A DNA stretch of 64,000 bases, from assembly GCF_030027245.1 (NCBI RefSeq), contig NZ_JASERT010000001.1, positions 641,001 through 705,000 of the forward strand, given 5' to 3'. The notes beneath the pieces are model-generated. The model was not told the DNA's origin. It did no database searches and worked only from the letters and a program-made list of their open reading frames with translations. This DNA is from Asticcacaulis sp. EMRT-3 (lineage in GTDB: Bacteria > Pseudomonadota > Alphaproteobacteria > Caulobacterales > Caulobacteraceae). Made by a program: the position numbers and the translations under genes. Shown here piece by piece: positions 35,065-43,057 of this stretch (positions within the stretch are counted from its first letter, which is position 1; every line of letters starts with the position of its first letter).

Positions 35065-35973
35065 ATGAGCGACGCAAAGCCCACACCCCTGTTTCAAGGG
35101 ATTTTCACCGCCCTGGTGACGCCTTTTCGCAATGGCGAGGTCGATTATGCCGCTTTCGAGCGGCTGGTGGAGCGCCAGATTGCGGCGGGTGTGCATGGCC
35201 TGGTGCCGGTGGGCACGACGGGCGAAACCTCGACCCTGTCGCTGGAAGAGCACAAGGCCATCGTCAGGCTGTGCGTTGAAAAGGCCGCCGGTCGTGTGCG
35301 CGTCATCGCCGGGGCTGGTTCTAACAATACCGCCGAAACGCTCGAACTGGCGCACCACGCCAAGGCCGTGGGGGCTGATGCCGTGCTGGTGGTGGCCCCC
35401 TATTACAACAAGCCTTCGCAAGAGGGTTTGTATCAGCATTTCAAGGCTTTGAACGATTCAGTTCAGATTCCGGCTGTGCTGTATAATGTGCCGGGTCGCA
35501 CCGTGGTTGATATGAGCAACGAAACGATTGCCCGTCTGGCCGAACTGCCCAATATTGTCGGCATCAAGGACGCGACCGGCGCGCTCGACCGCATGAGTCA
35601 GTTGCGCGTAGCGATTGGCGGCGATTTTTCGTTCATTTCGGGCGATGACCCGACCTTCCTCGGCTATCTGGCGCATGGCGGGCATGGCGTGATTTCGGTC
35701 ACCTCCAATGTCGCGCCCGCCAGCATGGTGGCGCTGTATGACGCCGTGCGTCAGGGCGCTTATGACACGGCGCTGGACTGGCAGGACAGGCTGATCGGCC
35801 TGCACAAGGTTCTGTTCGCCGATGCTTCGCCTTCGCCGACCAAATACGCCATGAGCCGCCTTGGCCTGTGTACGGATGAGGTACGCCTGCCGATCACGCC
35901 ATGCGCGCAGGCCGTGCGTCCGCTGGTCGATCAGGCGATGGCCGTGGCCGGTCTGGACATGGAGACGGCATAG
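35065..35973 (+). CDS. dapA: 4-hydroxy-tetrahydrodipicolinate synthase
   Basis: Condenses pyruvate and aspartate semialdehyde in lysine and meso-diaminopimelate synthesis. The 302-residue TIM barrel has [14 protein letters not shown] (pyruvate-binding Thr-Thr), the [17 protein letters not shown] block with the catalytic tyrosine, YNVPGRT, and the Schiff-base lysine in GIKDATG. It is divergent from the lytic transglycosylase with 167 bases between starts, and smpB begins nine bases after its stop. The transglycosylase-dapA-smpB arrangement links cell-wall precursor supply with trans-translation only by position. Confidence 0.95.
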   Translation: MSDAKPTPLFQGIFTALVTPFRNGEVDYAAFERLVERQIAAGVHGLVPVGTTGETSTLSLEEHKAIVRLCVEKAAGRVRVIAGAGSNNTAETLELAHHAKAVGADAVLVVAPYYNKPSQEGLYQHFKALNDSVQIPAVLYNVPGRTVVDMSNETIARLAELPNIVGIKDATGALDRMSQLRVAIGGDFSFISGDDPTFLGYLAHGGHGVISVTSNVAPASMVALYDAVRQGAYDTALDWQDRLIGLHKVLFADASPSPTKYAMSRLGLCTDEVRLPITPCAQAVRPLVDQAMAVAGLDMETA

Positions 35974-35981
35974 GCACCCGC

Positions 35982-36452
35982 ATGGCCGAACTTCAGCCCA
36001 ATTACAAAGTGATCGCCGATAACCGGCGGGCGCGTTTCGATTATTTTCTCGAAAATAATATCGAAGCGGGTCTGGCCTTACGCGGTACCGAGGTCAAATC
36101 CCTGCGCAATGGCCGGGCCAATATCGCCGAGTCTTACGTCAGCGTCGAGGGCGACGAACTGTGCCTGATCAATGCTGACATTCCGCCCTACGGTCAGGCC
36201 AACCGCTTCAATCACGAACCGCGCCGTATCCGCAAACTGCTGCTGCATCGCAAGGAAATCCACCGTTTCATCATCGCCATCCAGCGCGAGGGCATGACCA
36301 TCGTGCCGACCAAGCTCTATTTCAACGATAAGGGTCTGGTGAAGCTGGAGATCGCCCTGGCCAAGGGCAAGAAGATCCACGACAAGCGCGAAGCTTCGGC
36401 CGAACGCGACTGGCAGCGCGATAAGGGCCGCCTGATGCGTGACAAGGGCTAG
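35982..36452 (+). CDS. smpB: SsrA-binding protein SmpB
   Basis: RNA-binding partner of tmRNA in rescue of stalled ribosomes. The 156-residue protein begins [22 protein letters not shown] and contains [31 protein letters not shown] and the basic C-terminal tail [19 protein letters not shown] that enters the decoding site. ATG 35982 is eight bases after the dapA stop; the frame is open further upstream inside dapA but homology begins here. The stop codon TAG is part of the CTAG that opens repeat copy 2. The tmRNA gene itself is not visible in this window. Confidence 0.96.
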   Translation: MAELQPNYKVIADNRRARFDYFLENNIEAGLALRGTEVKSLRNGRANIAESYVSVEGDELCLINADIPPYGQANRFNHEPRRIRKLLLHRKEIHRFIIAIQREGMTIVPTKLYFNDKGLVKLEIALAKGKKIHDKREASAERDWQRDKGRLMRDKG

Positions 36453-36565
36453 AGCAACGAGCGTTTAATTTGACTTACAAATTGAATGCGAGATGCGGAA
36501 AAACGTCAAATGTAGAGTGGGTTGCATTCCTTTGACCGATTCAATCAGAAGGCAAACCGCTCTAG
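36449..36565 (+). repeat. CTAG-bounded 113-bp element, copy 2 (on the smpB stop codon)
   Basis: Same element and orientation as copy 1, with about four substitutions by eye. It supplies the TAG stop of smpB. GATTC is present in the loop of the right hairpin. The loop-proximal arm base GAAGGC weakens the hairpin relative to other copies. Confidence 0.92.
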
Positions 36566-36700
36566 TTATTAACCCGGCGCTTGAGAGAAGAACCCCCACC
36601 ACCACATCTCAGCCGCTTCGCGGCCTCGTGCGGTTCCCCTCCCCATCGAAGATGGGGAGGTACAGGAAAGGTGACAACACGTCGATTTGTGCCGAAATTC
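36566..36700. other. Intergenic sequence with short CTCCCCATC / GATGGGGAG palindrome
   Basis: Between repeat copy 2 and the NYN gene lies CCTCCCCATCGAAGATGGGGAGG, preceded by CCGCTTCGCGG. It is a small perfect inverted repeat. A loosely similar CACCTCCCCATTG...GGGAGGAGG stretch occurs at about 61280-61310. No gene is apparent. Confidence 0.5.
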
Positions 36701-37282
36701 TCAGGCCTCGTCGAACTCATCATCGGTTTGCAGGAATTTCGGCGCGTTCTGGCTGCGCGGACGCCCCACCACGCCTTGCAGATCGGCCAGATCGACGAAG
36801 GTGTCGGCCTGACGGCGCAATTCATCCGAGGTCATGGGCGGCTGCGACTTGACGGTGGAAACGACCGTAACACGCGCGCCCTTGCGCTGCACCGATTCGA
36901 TCAGGCGGCGGAAATCGCCATCGCCGGAAAACAGCACCAGATGGTCGCAATGCTCGGCCATTTCCATCATGTCGCAGGCGATTTCGATGTCCATATCGCC
37001 GCGCCAGCGCTTGCGGCCCTGACTATCGGTATATTCGCGCGCCGATTTGGTGACCAGACTGAAGCCGTTATAATCAAGCCAGTCGACGAGCGGGCGCACC
37101 GGCGAATAGTCGTCGCCCTCGACCAGTGCGGTATAGTAGTAGGCGCGCACCAGAATGCCGCGCTTCTTGAATTCATCGAGCAGCTTACGATAATCGATGT
37201 CGAAATTGAGCGCCTTGGCGGCGGAATAGAGGTTGGCCCCGTCGATAAAAAGCGCGATACGGTCGCTGGGATAAAAACTCAT
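36701..37282 (-). CDS. NYN-domain (LabA/PIN-like) protein
   Basis: 193 residues. The NYN domain fills residues 5-165: IALFIDGANLYSAAKAL at the start supplies the first acidic residue and Asn, RGDMDIEIACDMMEMA the central acidic residues, and LVLFSGDGDFRRLIESVQRKGARV the last ones. NYN proteins share the PIN-like nuclease fold and many cleave RNA; the LabA/DUF88 subgroup is widespread and mostly uncharacterised. The last 30 residues are polar. ATG 37282 is chosen because the domain starts right after it. It is divergent from folK with 30 bases between starts, so their promoters must overlap or lie inside each other's genes. Confidence 0.85.
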   Translation of the reverse strand: MSFYPSDRIALFIDGANLYSAAKALNFDIDYRKLLDEFKKRGILVRAYYYTALVEGDDYSPVRPLVDWLDYNGFSLVTKSAREYTDSQGRKRWRGDMDIEIACDMMEMAEHCDHLVLFSGDGDFRRLIESVQRKGARVTVVSTVKSQPPMTSDELRRQADTFVDLADLQGVVGRPRSQNAPKFLQTDDEFDEA

Positions 37283-37312
37283 CGAAATACTCTCGGAAAA
37301 TGGCGGGATGAA

Positions 37313-37822
37313 ATGACGGCAGATACAGAAATAATCGTGGCCTATGGCGCCAATCTGACGCCGCCGGACATGACTGCATCGCAGGCTTTCGCGGCCCTTG
37401 TCAAGACGCTGGAAGCGCGTGGTCTGACCATGATAGCGATTTCGCGTTTGTGGCACTCAAAGGCCTGGCCTGATCCGGCTGATCCGCCCTATTATAATGC
37501 CGTCATGGTCGTGGAGACGGAGCTGCCGCCGCAGGCATTACTGGCGCTTTTGCATGAGGTCGAGCGTGAGGCCGGACGCCTTCGCCAGCCCGGTTTGCTA
37601 AATGCGCCGCGCACGCTCGATCTCGATCTGATCGCCTATGGACGGCGCGTCATGACGGAGGATGGGCTGATCCTGCCGCATCCGCGCAGCCATGAGCGCG
37701 GTTTCGTTATGGGGCCGCTGGCCGAAATCAGGCCTGATTGGCTGCATCCCGAACTGGGTCGCACCGCCACCGATCTGTACCGCGAGGTGAGCGTAGGGCG
37801 CGACGCTCAGCCTGTGTCTTAG
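37313..37822 (+). CDS. folK: 2-amino-4-hydroxy-6-hydroxymethyldihydropteridine pyrophosphokinase
   Basis: Transfers pyrophosphate from ATP to the pterin in folate synthesis. The 169-residue protein has YGANLTPPD near the start, SRLWHSKAWPDPADPPYYNAVM, and the substrate/metal block APRTLDLDLIAYG with the two aspartates, then LPHPRSHERGFVMGPLAEI. GGGA is a few bases before ATG 37313. It has no folB or folP neighbour here. A family B inverted repeat follows seven bases after the stop and may end the transcript. Confidence 0.92.
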   Translation: MTADTEIIVAYGANLTPPDMTASQAFAALVKTLEARGLTMIAISRLWHSKAWPDPADPPYYNAVMVVETELPPQALLALLHEVEREAGRLRQPGLLNAPRTLDLDLIAYGRRVMTEDGLILPHPRSHERGFVMGPLAEIRPDWLHPELGRTATDLYREVSVGRDAQPVS

Positions 37823-37829
37823 AAGGCTT

Positions 37830-37940
37830 AACCACGGAAAGCACAGACGGTCGCAAGCGACCACACGGAAAGAACAAACTGCATTATCTTCTCTTATCCG
37901 TGCAGATGGTCGCAGGCCATCGTCCGTGTTTTTCGTGGTG
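37830..37940. repeat. Intergenic inverted repeat, family B, copy 2
   Basis: Ends AACCACGGAAAGCACAG and GTCCGTGTTTTTCGTGGT. The middle holds an inner short inverted repeat, GGTCGCAAGCGACC, and a further GATGGTCGCAGGCCATC. It is longer and more diverged than copies at 2718 and 39673. Confidence 0.7.
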
Positions 37941-37962
37941 AGTTTCTAAATATCGATGAACC

Positions 37963-38961
37963 TTAAGCCTCGCGGCGCGCTGCGCGCTGATCGAGCCACA
38001 GATAGAGGCCGACGCCTGCCAGCACCAGCAAGGTGCCAACCAGATCGGCGGCGGTAACCGGAATGGTCAGGATGAGCGCGCTCATAATCAGGGTGAAGAC
38101 CGGATTGACGAAGCCGATCACCGCATTGGCCTGAGATGAAATGCGGCTGAGGGCGAAATTGATCAGGTAGCTGGGCATGACGGTGGCGGTGACGGCCAGA
38201 CCGAGGCTCAGGTAAAGCAGCGGCGGGCTGAGATGAACGCCACCCTTGTGATGCAGGATGAAAAACTGGCTGACCGTGACGACCGCCGCGCCGCTCATGG
38301 CCCAGGAGGTGAACAGCGACGGGCCCAGGCGGCGGATCAGCGGCTTGGCCAGCAGCAGATACAGGGCGAAGGCGATTGACGACACGCTGCACCACAGGAC
38401 GCCGACGGCGATGACCGAACCGCTGGTCTTCAGATCGGTCAGGAAGACGAGGGCCAGCCCGACATAGGCGATGGCGAAGGCCCAGATCGCCTTCAGCCGC
38501 AAGGGCTGGCCGAAGAAAAGCGCGCCGAACAGGATAACGAACAGAGGATAGGTGAACAGGATCAGCCGTTCGAACTGCGGCGACAGGGTGGTCAGGCTGA
38601 CAAAATCGGTATAGCTGGCCAGCCAGTAGCCGAGGGCACCCACCGCCATCGCTTGCAGATAAAGGCCGGGACGGCGTAGCGGCGAGGGCAGGGCGTCCTG
38701 CCCCTTGCGACGGGCGCGCCACCAGGTCATCAGGCCGATCAGCAGGTAAAACGGCATGGCGATGCTGAGGCGCAAGGATAGGAGCGCGCTGGCGTCGATG
38801 CCATAGCGATAGGCCAGCTTGATCCAGATGCCCTTGGTGGCGAACAGGAAGGAGCCCACAAAGGCCAGTGCGTAGCCTGTCCAGTTTTTCATCTGGAATC
38901 CGGGACGTTCAGGCGAAGGAGAGGCAGCGGGCGGCATCGGCAGGCTCGTAAGAGGGGGCAT
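37963..38961 (-). CDS. EamA-family (DMT superfamily) transporter
   Basis: Up to 332 residues with ten predicted transmembrane helices in two five-helix EamA halves, each ending with a conserved region (LFVILFGALFFGQPLRLKAIWAF and IMSALILTIPVTAADLVGTLLVLAGVGLYL). Members export amino acids or other small metabolites; substrate unknown. The start is ambiguous: the open frame begins at 38961, while ATG 38892 (MKNWTGYALAF) sits directly before the first helix. The 23 residues between are Pro- and Ser-rich and may not be translated. Confidence 0.85.
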   Translation of the reverse strand: MPPLTSLPMPPAASPSPERPGFQMKNWTGYALAFVGSFLFATKGIWIKLAYRYGIDASALLSLRLSIAMPFYLLIGLMTWWRARRKGQDALPSPLRRPGLYLQAMAVGALGYWLASYTDFVSLTTLSPQFERLILFTYPLFVILFGALFFGQPLRLKAIWAFAIAYVGLALVFLTDLKTSGSVIAVGVLWCSVSSIAFALYLLLAKPLIRRLGPSLFTSWAMSGAAVVTVSQFFILHHKGGVHLSPPLLYLSLGLAVTATVMPSYLINFALSRISSQANAVIGFVNPVFTLIMSALILTIPVTAADLVGTLLVLAGVGLYLWLDQRAARREA

Positions 38962-39143
38962 TGTCCGATGCGGAGCGCCCCGTTATGACGGGGGGCGCGA
39001 AAAAAGTTTACGCGCCCGGTGTGCGATTACGGTCAGAGCGTGTTGTGCCCGGACGGAAGATACGCACGGACTTGCACGCCCGGCTGAGTCTGGACATGAT
39101 GTCGAGGTGCGTCAGCACGAAATGATTGGCGAGGCTGGTAAAC

Positions 39144-39668
39144 ATGAGGCGGCGTGTACGCTCTGACGGTTTCAAATGCAACTGCAACCTGAAGCTTTTC
39201 GCGCTGTGGCTGTCACTTTGCGTTACGGTGTGTGGTTATCTGACGCCTTTGCCTGTGATGGCCGCTGTCGGTTTAAGCGGCCCGGCCTATGTCATCGACG
39301 GCGATACGATTGTCATTCATGGCCGCCATATCCGTTTGTTTGGCGTCGATGCGTTTGAGCACGATCAGACCTGCGGGCGCTTCGCCTGCGGGGTAGCGGC
39401 GACGGAGGCCATGCAAGGGCTGGTGCGCGGCAATATGGTCGCTTGTGTTCGGCAAGCGACTGATCCCTATGGCCGCATGGTGGCGGTCTGCCGGGCAGGG
39501 GCGAACGATCTCGGACAGGTCATGGTGCATCAGGGACTGGCCGTCGCCTATCGCGCCTTTTCGACGCGCTATCTGCCGGATGAGAATTGGGCGAGGGTGC
39601 ATCATGCCGGGGCCTGGGCGCATGGCTTTGACAGTCCGCGCACCTGGCGCGAGACGCATGTGAAGTAG
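39144..39668 (+). CDS. Secreted thermonuclease-like (SNase) protein
   Basis: 174 residues. The N-terminus is positive followed by a hydrophobic segment (LFALWLSLCVTVCGYLTPLPVMA), a likely signal peptide. The SNase OB-fold domain begins AYVIDGDTIVIHGRHIRLFGVDAFE (Ca-binding aspartate and first active-site arginine), continues DPYGRMVAVC (second arginine) and ends at WAHGFDSPRTWRE. It lacks the glutamate found at the usual catalytic position in some members only if my alignment is right: the expected E follows the first arginine as in FGVDAFE. It may act on nucleic acids outside the cytoplasm. The gene is followed after five bases by family B repeat copy 3. Confidence 0.82.
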   Translation: MRRRVRSDGFKCNCNLKLFALWLSLCVTVCGYLTPLPVMAAVGLSGPAYVIDGDTIVIHGRHIRLFGVDAFEHDQTCGRFACGVAATEAMQGLVRGNMVACVRQATDPYGRMVAVCRAGANDLGQVMVHQGLAVAYRAFSTRYLPDENWARVHHAGAWAHGFDSPRTWRETHVK

Positions 39669-39672
39669 ATTT

Positions 39673-39733
39673 GAACCACGGAAAACACGGAAAACACAGA
39701 TGATTTACGTCATTTCCGTGTTTTCCGTGGTTC
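39673..39733. repeat. Intergenic inverted repeat, family B, copy 3
   Basis: The most compact member: GAACCACGGAAAACACGG at the left and CCGTGTTTTCCGTGGTTC at the right, around ATGATTTACGTCAT. The arms are almost perfectly complementary over about 17 bases. It lies between two convergent genes and could terminate both. Confidence 0.85.
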
Positions 39734-39739
39734 GTCTAT

Positions 39740-40504
39740 CTATTCCGGCGTCAGCTTGATCTCATAGAGGTGCGGCCACAGCTTGCCGGTGACGAACAGG
39801 CGGTCATGGGCGGCGTCATAGGCGATGCCATTGGCCACCGCATCAGGATCCGTGCCGGGACTGACGATTTCCGGCAAGCTGTTGAGGTCGATAATGCCGG
39901 TGACATGCCCGGTTTTCGGGTCAATGCGTACAAGCTGGCGGGTGCGCCAGATATTGGCCAGCACCTCGCCCTTCACCCATTCCAGTTCGTTGATCTGGTC
40001 GAGCGGCTGGCCGTCCAGCGTCACTTTGAGCGTGTGCACCACTTTCAGCGTCAGCGGATCGAGGAATTTGAGCGTTTCGGTGCCGTCGCTCATGATCAGC
40101 TCGTGGCCGTCGCTGGTCAGGCCCCAGCCTTCGCCTGTATAATGGAAGCTTGACAGGCGATGCAGATTTTTCTGCGACCAGACAAAGCCTGTGCCCGCCT
40201 GCCAGGTCAGGCTGATGATGCGGCCCTGCCAAGGCGCGATGCCTTCACCGAAATACTGCTTGTCGATACTGACCTGACGCAGCACCTTGCCGGTTTGCAG
40301 ATTGACCTGGCGAATCCACGATTGGCCATTGCGGCCCGTACTCTCATAAAAGGTGTCGTCCTGATAGAAGAGGCCCTCGGTAAAGGCCTGCGTATCGTGC
40401 GGATAGGTGTGAACCACCGAGACGGCATAGCGCGGCACAGCCGCCTGAGCCTGCGCGCCGGTCAGGCCTATGGCTAAAGCGAGGAGCGCCGCGCGCCACA
40501 TCAT
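39740..40504 (-). CDS. Glutaminyl-peptide cyclotransferase (glutamine cyclotransferase family)
   Basis: 254 residues with a signal peptide (WRAALLALAIGLTGAQAQA), so periplasmic. The mature chain is the five-bladed beta-propeller of plant-type glutaminyl cyclases: HDTQAFTEGLFY, FYESTGRNGQS, GEGIAPWQGRI, GWGLTSDGHELIMSDGT, INELEWVKGEVLANIW and VANGIAYD. The family converts N-terminal glutamine to pyroglutamate. ATG 40504 is used because the signal peptide starts there. It starts seven bases after the leuA stop on the same strand, so it is probably the second gene of a leuA operon, an association without a clear metabolic reason. Confidence 0.88.
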   Translation of the reverse strand: MMWRAALLALAIGLTGAQAQAAVPRYAVSVVHTYPHDTQAFTEGLFYQDDTFYESTGRNGQSWIRQVNLQTGKVLRQVSIDKQYFGEGIAPWQGRIISLTWQAGTGFVWSQKNLHRLSSFHYTGEGWGLTSDGHELIMSDGTETLKFLDPLTLKVVHTLKVTLDGQPLDQINELEWVKGEVLANIWRTRQLVRIDPKTGHVTGIIDLNSLPEIVSPGTDPDAVANGIAYDAAHDRLFVTGKLWPHLYEIKLTPE

Positions 40505-40511
40505 CTGCGGC

Positions 40512-42182
40512 CTACAGGGCGTTGGCGGCACTGAGCACCGCCTTGACGGACGCGGTGGCCACATCATCATCGATGCCGACGCCGAACACGCGACGGTCAT
40601 CACTGGTTTTGGCCTCGACATAGGCGACGGCCTGACCATCGGCCCCCTGCCGGATCGCGTGCTCGGCATAGTCAACCACGTCGAGATCGAGGCCGTACTG
40701 GTCATTGAGCGCCTTGACTGCGCTGGAGATCAGCCCGTTGCCGTGGCCGATCACCGAGGCTTCGACGCCATCATGGCTGATCCGCCCCACAAAGGTGCGC
40801 GTGCCGCCCGAACGTACCGGCCCGGTCTGTTCGTACTCGATCAGGCCGTATTTCTGTTCGCCGGTCAGATGATAGGCTGACTGGAAGGCGTCCCAGATTT
40901 CGAGCGACGACAATTCGCGTGACGAGGCGTCGGTGATGTTCTGGATTTTGTGCGAAAAATCGACCTGAAAGCGGCGCGGCAGTTTCAGCCCGTGGCTCTG
41001 CTCCAGCACCCAGGCGATGCCGCCCTTGCCCGATTGCGAATTGACGCGGATGACCGCCTCATAGCTTTCGCCAAGATCGGCCGGATCGACCGGCAGATAG
41101 GGCATTTCCCAGATACCGTCATTGCGCTGTTCGTGGGCGGCGAAGCCCTTGCGGATGGCGTCCTGGTGCGAGCCGGAAAAGGCGGTGAAGACCAGTTCAC
41201 CCGCATAGGGGTGACGCGGATGCACCTTGATATTGTTGCAATATTCGACCGTCTGCACCACTTCGCGCATATTGGAGAAATCGAGCTGCGGCGACAGGCC
41301 CTGGCTGTACATATTGAGCGCCAGCGTCACGAGATCGACATTGCCCGTGCGCTCGCCATTGCCGAACAGGCAGCCTTCGATGCGGTCGGCGCCCGCCAGC
41401 AGGCCCAGTTCGGCGGCGGCGGCACCCGTACCGCGGTCATTGTGCGGATGAAGGCTGATGACCACGCTGTCGCGGCGGCTGATATGGCGGCAGAACCATT
41501 CGATCTGGTCAGCATAGATGTGCGGGCCCGCCACCTCGACCGTGGCCGGCAGGTTGAGGATCAGAGGCCGTTCGGGCGTCGGCTCGATGACGGCGATTAC
41601 CGCCTCGCAGACCTCAAGCGCGAATGCCGGTTCGGTGGCAGTGAAGGTTTCGGGGCTGTATTCGAACAGCCAGTCGGTGCCCGGCTGTTTGGCGGCCTCG
41701 TCGCGCAGCAGGCGCATCCCGTTCACCGACAACTGCACCACCTCTTCCTTGCTGCGGTCGAATACGACGCGGCGGAACAGGGGTGAGGTGGCGTTATAAA
41801 GGTGGACAATGGCCGTCTTCGCGCCGCGTAAACTTTCAAAGGTGCGTTTGATCAGGTCTTCGCGCGCCTGCACCAGTACCTGAATCGTCACATCGTCGGG
41901 GATCAGATTGTCTTCGATCAGCTTGCGCACGAAATCGAATTCGGTCTGCGACGCCGAAGGAAAGCCGACCTCGATCTCCTTCAGGCCGCATTTGAGCAAA
42001 AGATTGAAGAAGATCAGCTTCTTTTCCACATCCATCGGGTCGGCGAGGGCCTGATTGCCGTCGCGCAGATCGGTGGAGAGCCAGCGGGGTGCCTTTTCGA
42101 TGCGCTTCGACGGCCATGTGCGATCCGACATGTCAACGCCGAGCGAGAAGGGCAGGTACTTGGTTTCAGGGTTCTTCAGCAT
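40512..42182 (-). CDS. leuA: 2-isopropylmalate synthase
   Basis: First enzyme of leucine synthesis: condenses acetyl-CoA with 2-ketoisovalerate. The 556-residue protein belongs to the longer LeuA type 2 family (as in fungi and Corynebacterium). Motifs are [15 protein letters not shown] (metal and substrate site), [30 protein letters not shown] (metal histidines) and [14 protein letters not shown]. The C-terminal allosteric domain, about residues 430-556, is present, so leucine feedback is expected. The N-terminus is [12 protein letters not shown]. The 311-base gap to rpoZ upstream could hold a leader, but I see no leucine-rich leader peptide. Confidence 0.95.
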   Translation of the reverse strand: MLKNPETKYLPFSLGVDMSDRTWPSKRIEKAPRWLSTDLRDGNQALADPMDVEKKLIFFNLLLKCGLKEIEVGFPSASQTEFDFVRKLIEDNLIPDDVTIQVLVQAREDLIKRTFESLRGAKTAIVHLYNATSPLFRRVVFDRSKEEVVQLSVNGMRLLRDEAAKQPGTDWLFEYSPETFTATEPAFALEVCEAVIAVIEPTPERPLILNLPATVEVAGPHIYADQIEWFCRHISRRDSVVISLHPHNDRGTGAAAAELGLLAGADRIEGCLFGNGERTGNVDLVTLALNMYSQGLSPQLDFSNMREVVQTVEYCNNIKVHPRHPYAGELVFTAFSGSHQDAIRKGFAAHEQRNDGIWEMPYLPVDPADLGESYEAVIRVNSQSGKGGIAWVLEQSHGLKLPRRFQVDFSHKIQNITDASSRELSSLEIWDAFQSAYHLTGEQKYGLIEYEQTGPVRSGGTRTFVGRISHDGVEASVIGHGNGLISSAVKALNDQYGLDLDVVDYAEHAIRQGADGQAVAYVEAKTSDDRRVFGVGIDDDVATASVKAVLSAANAL

Positions 42183-42493
42183 AGTCCGGCTTGTGTCACG
42201 CTTGGGGCGGTTTCGTCAATTGTCATTGCATTTTTCGCAGCTCAAACGCCGCCAATCTTCTTTGATTTAAGAATGGGCTCCTCGCATAAGCTCGGGCGCG
42301 CAGTCGCGCTTGCCAGGTTGCGATTGAGTCAAGATCATCGCAACCTGGTATTACAGGCATTTGCCTAGCATTTTTCTTGTCTTTGGCGAGGAAGCGCTTT
42401 ATAGACCCGTTCAAAGATTATCCGCTTCGCCGATGGCCTGCCGCCCGATGGGCAGGGCTGCGTGCGAAGCTGTCCCTGTTACCGAGGTATTTC
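42183..42493. other. Divergent leuA-rpoZ intergenic region
   Basis: This 311-base gap contains no convincing gene. It must hold promoters for leuA (leftward) and rpoZ (rightward). Its one clear structure is the 12-bp-armed palindrome at 42313-42348 with a GANTC site in the loop. Confidence 0.6.
42313..42348. repeat. Palindrome with GANTC in the loop, upstream of rpoZ
   Basis: Perfect 12-bp arms CCAGGTTGCGAT / ATCGCAACCTGG around TGAGTCAAGATC, which contains GAGTC (42326-42330). Structure and loop content echo the GANTC-bearing repeats elsewhere in the window, but the arms are a different sequence. Confidence 0.75.
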
Positions 42494-42853
42494 ATGGCCC
42501 GCGTCACCGTCGAAGATTGCGTTGAAAAGATCGACAACCGCTTCAATCTCGTGCTTCTGGCCGCGCACCGCGCGCGCGCCATCTCATCGGGTTCGTCGAT
42601 CCTGGTGGATCGTGACAACGACAAGAATCCGGTCGTTTCCCTGCGCGAAATCGCTGACAGTGCCGTCGATCCTGAAGTTCTGACCGAAAGCCTGATCGCC
42701 TCGCTGCAACGTGTCGATGAGCGCAGCGAAGCCGAGGAAGAGGCCGAAACCCTGGCCCTGCTGGCCGATCCTTCGCACCAGCAAATGTCGGAAAGCGAAC
42801 TGATCCGCGCCTTGCAAACCGACCGAGACGGCGGCCAGGAAGAGCGTTACTGA
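42494..42853 (+). CDS. rpoZ: RNA polymerase omega subunit
   Basis: Promotes assembly and stability of RNA polymerase. The 119-residue protein has the omega core [31 protein letters not shown] and VVSLREIAD in the first 65 residues. An acidic C-terminal extension ([15 protein letters not shown]) is typical of alphaproteobacteria. ATG 42494 is the first codon of the conserved start, preceded by GAGG. A terminator follows 51 bases after the stop, so omega is made from its own transcript although it lies next to rsh, whose product (p)ppGpp binds polymerase near omega in many bacteria. Confidence 0.95.
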   Translation: MARVTVEDCVEKIDNRFNLVLLAAHRARAISSGSSILVDRDNDKNPVVSLREIADSAVDPEVLTESLIASLQRVDERSEAEEEAETLALLADPSHQQMSESELIRALQTDRDGGQEERY

Positions 42854-42904
42854 TCAGGTTGCGCCTCAGGTCGCATCTGGCTTTCAGCGCGAAACAACCT
42901 ATCT

Positions 42905-42938
42905 AAAAGGCCCGTGGCGCATAGCTTCGGGCCTTTTT
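42905..42938 (+). terminator. Rho-independent terminator after rpoZ
   Basis: Stem AAAAGGCCCG / CGGGCCTTTTT with a loop of about 13 bases and a run of T, 51 bases past the stop. Confidence 0.85.
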
Positions 42939-43057
42939 CATATCAGATGTGACGAAATCAGGCATTTTCCCTTAAAAAGCCTTGTGAATATTCCCACCTG
43001 TGAGAAACTTTTAACCCCAGTCTTTGAAGAGATGGGGTGCATGGATACGGACACACG

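Noticed and set aside
36493..36565. Open frame starting in repeat copy 2 (and its counterpart in copy 5)
   Set aside because: The same peptide (MRKNVK...CIPLTDSI) appears in each copy because it is repeat sequence read in one frame; there is no ribosome site or continuing homology.
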